Made by a program: the position numbers and the translations under genes
Part shown: one piece after another, positions 62,981-64,000 of the stretch
Position numbering within the stretch: position 1 is the first letter of the stretch
Layout of the letters: the number at the start of each line of letters is the position of its first letter
Assembly (NCBI RefSeq): GCF_039655745.1
Contig: NZ_JBBYXI010000002.1
Coordinates: forward strand, 248,001 to 312,000
From: Hohaiivirga grylli
GTDB taxonomy: Bacteria > Pseudomonadota > Alphaproteobacteria > Rhizobiales > Beijerinckiaceae
Reading direction: 5' to 3'
DNA: 64,000 bases
The notes under the pieces: model-generated
Database searches by the model: none
Told to the model about the DNA's origin: nothing
The model's input: only the letters and a program-made list of their open reading frames with translations

Positions 62981-64000
62981 ATGGCCCGCATTTCAGTTGA
63001 TAAAATTCCTGAAGGTTTAACCTTCGATGACGTCCTTTTGCGCCCGGGTTTCTCAGAAGTTTTGCCCGCTGATGTGCAGGTTGGAACAACTCTGACAAAA
63101 TCCATTTCCCTTGCAATGCCTATTCTCGCTTCTGCGATGGATACTGTGACCGAAGCACAGATGGCGATTGCCATGGCTCAGAATGGTGGTTTGGGCGTCA
63201 TTCACCGTAACTTTGAGCCGGAAGAACAGGCTGAGCAGGTTCGTCAGGTCAAAAAGTACGAATCCGGTATGGTCATGAACCCGATTACCATTCACCCGGA
63301 TGAAACATTAGCCAGCGCCCTTGCTCTTATGAAGGCAAACAACATCTCCGGTATTCCGGTTGTTGAGCGTGGCCCAAATGACAGCAACGGCAAGCTTGTT
63401 GGCATTCTGACAAACCGTGACGTGCGTTTTGCGAAAGATCCGAAGCAGAAGGTCTCGGAGCTGATGACCAAGGATCGTCTGATCACGGTTCGTGAAGGCG
63501 TCTCTCAGGATGAAGCCAAGCGTCTGCTGCACCAGTTCCGTATTGAAAAGCTTCTGGTCGTTGATGATCACTACCGTTGCATCGGTCTTATCACTGTCAA
63601 GGATATGGAAAAGCAGGTTGCTTACCCGAATGCTTCCAAGGATGGCAAAGGCCGTCTGCTGGCAGCCGCTGCTTCCACGACAGGGCAGATGGGTATTGAG
63701 CGCGCGCAGATGCTGATTGACGCCGGTGTTGATATTCTGGTCATCGATACGGCTCACGGGCATTCCGCAGGCGTTTTGAAGTCTGTGACGGCCGTTAAGA
63801 AGCTCTCAAGCTCTGTACAGATCGTTGCCGGTAACGTTGCAACACGAGATGGCACGAAAGCCCTGATTGATGCCGGTGCCGATGCTGTTAAGGTTGGTAT
63901 TGGCCCGGGTTCCATCTGTACAACACGTATTGTTGCCGGTGTTGGCGTTCCGCAGCTGACAGCTATTATGGAAGCCGTTGAGGCGGCAGATGCTGCTGGC
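62981..64000 (+). CDS. guaB: IMP dehydrogenase (partial, runs off right edge)
   Basis: GuaB oxidises IMP to XMP, the committed step to GMP. The first 340 codons are present: ARISVDKIPEGLTFDDVLL, SAMDTVTEAQMAIAMAQNGG, a central CBS-domain pair (about residues 100-220), and the catalytic loop with Cys313 in GPGSICTTR. AGGAG lies 7 bases upstream. A small hairpin (TTCCGG/CCGGAA, about 62933-62952) sits in the leader. Confidence 0.96.
   Translation, partial: MARISVDKIPEGLTFDDVLLRPGFSEVLPADVQVGTTLTKSISLAMPILASAMDTVTEAQMAIAMAQNGGLGVIHRNFEPEEQAEQVRQVKKYESGMVMNPITIHPDETLASALALMKANNISGIPVVERGPNDSNGKLVGILTNRDVRFAKDPKQKVSELMTKDRLITVREGVSQDEAKRLLHQFRIEKLLVVDDHYRCIGLITVKDMEKQVAYPNASKDGKGRLLAAAASTTGQMGIERAQMLIDAGVDILVIDTAHGHSAGVLKSVTAVKKLSSSVQIVAGNVATRDGTKALIDAGADAVKVGIGPGSICTTRIVAGVGVPQLTAIMEAVEAADAAG

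Noticed and set aside
1..64000. CRISPR arrays, transposases, integrases and rRNA genes
   Set aside because: No regularly spaced repeats, no IS-type coding regions and no rRNA sequence were found in the window.

Overview
The window reads as chromosomal DNA of an alphaproteobacterium, most likely Rhodospirillales and perhaps an acetic-acid-bacteria relative (Acetobacteraceae). The reasons are gene order (rsh next to rpoZ; fabD-fabG-acpP-fabF-mltG-yicC-gmk; lptF-lptG-lptD-pdxA-rsmA-pepA-holC), protein style, and EpmA/EpmB-modified EF-P. This is an inference from gene content; no rRNA gene is present to settle it. The base composition is moderate in the core genes and visibly A+T-rich in one island (about 41.9-46.4 kb).

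Layout. 0-7.6 kb: a soluble lytic transglycosylase, dapA, smpB, a NYN-domain protein, the bifunctional (p)ppGpp enzyme and rpoZ. 7.9-14.5 kb: fatty acid synthesis (fabD, fabG, acpP, fabF), then mltG, yicC and gmk. 14.6-21.3 kb (minus strand): lptF-lptG-lptD for LPS export, then pdxA and rsmA; surA is not between lptD and pdxA. 21.5-24 kb: pepA, holC and a small lipoprotein. 24.1-25.4 kb: an MFS transporter pseudogene with two nonsense codons and two one-base indels. 25.5-31.8 kb: a MarR regulator divergent from a PmtA-like methyltransferase with two matching palindromic operators between them, a sirtuin, an ABC-F ATPase, a UDP-sugar dehydrogenase and a Crp-type regulator. 32-36.8 kb: a polyamine-type ABC transporter (potGHI, no binding protein) and an AsmA-like protein. 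37-41.9 kb: an IclR regulator, TenA, and a citrate-type transporter with an AtuA-like enzyme pair.

41.9-46.5 kb is the accessory region. A compact four-gene minus-strand cassette holds a C5-cytosine methyltransferase, a NaeI-like type II restriction enzyme, a DUF262 (ParB-like) protein and a small HEPN-like protein. Near-identical hairpin repeats bound it on both sides. Next to it lie a beta-barrel fragment of a truncated autotransporter gene, an A+T-rich stretch and a tRNA-Gln(CUG) gene. This looks like an acquired defence cassette and is the most interesting part of the window.

46.7-64 kb: a double-ATPase peptide importer component, a P1B-type metal ATPase with an unusual membrane motif, a DUF3829 protein, OmpW, a Wzm/Wzt-type polysaccharide exporter, a translation-rescue and EF-P modification cluster (arfB, epmB, epmA, efp), a Ppx/GppA phosphatase with rlmE, an aldo/keto reductase, a DHA2 drug transporter, and the first 340 codons of guaB, which runs off the right edge.
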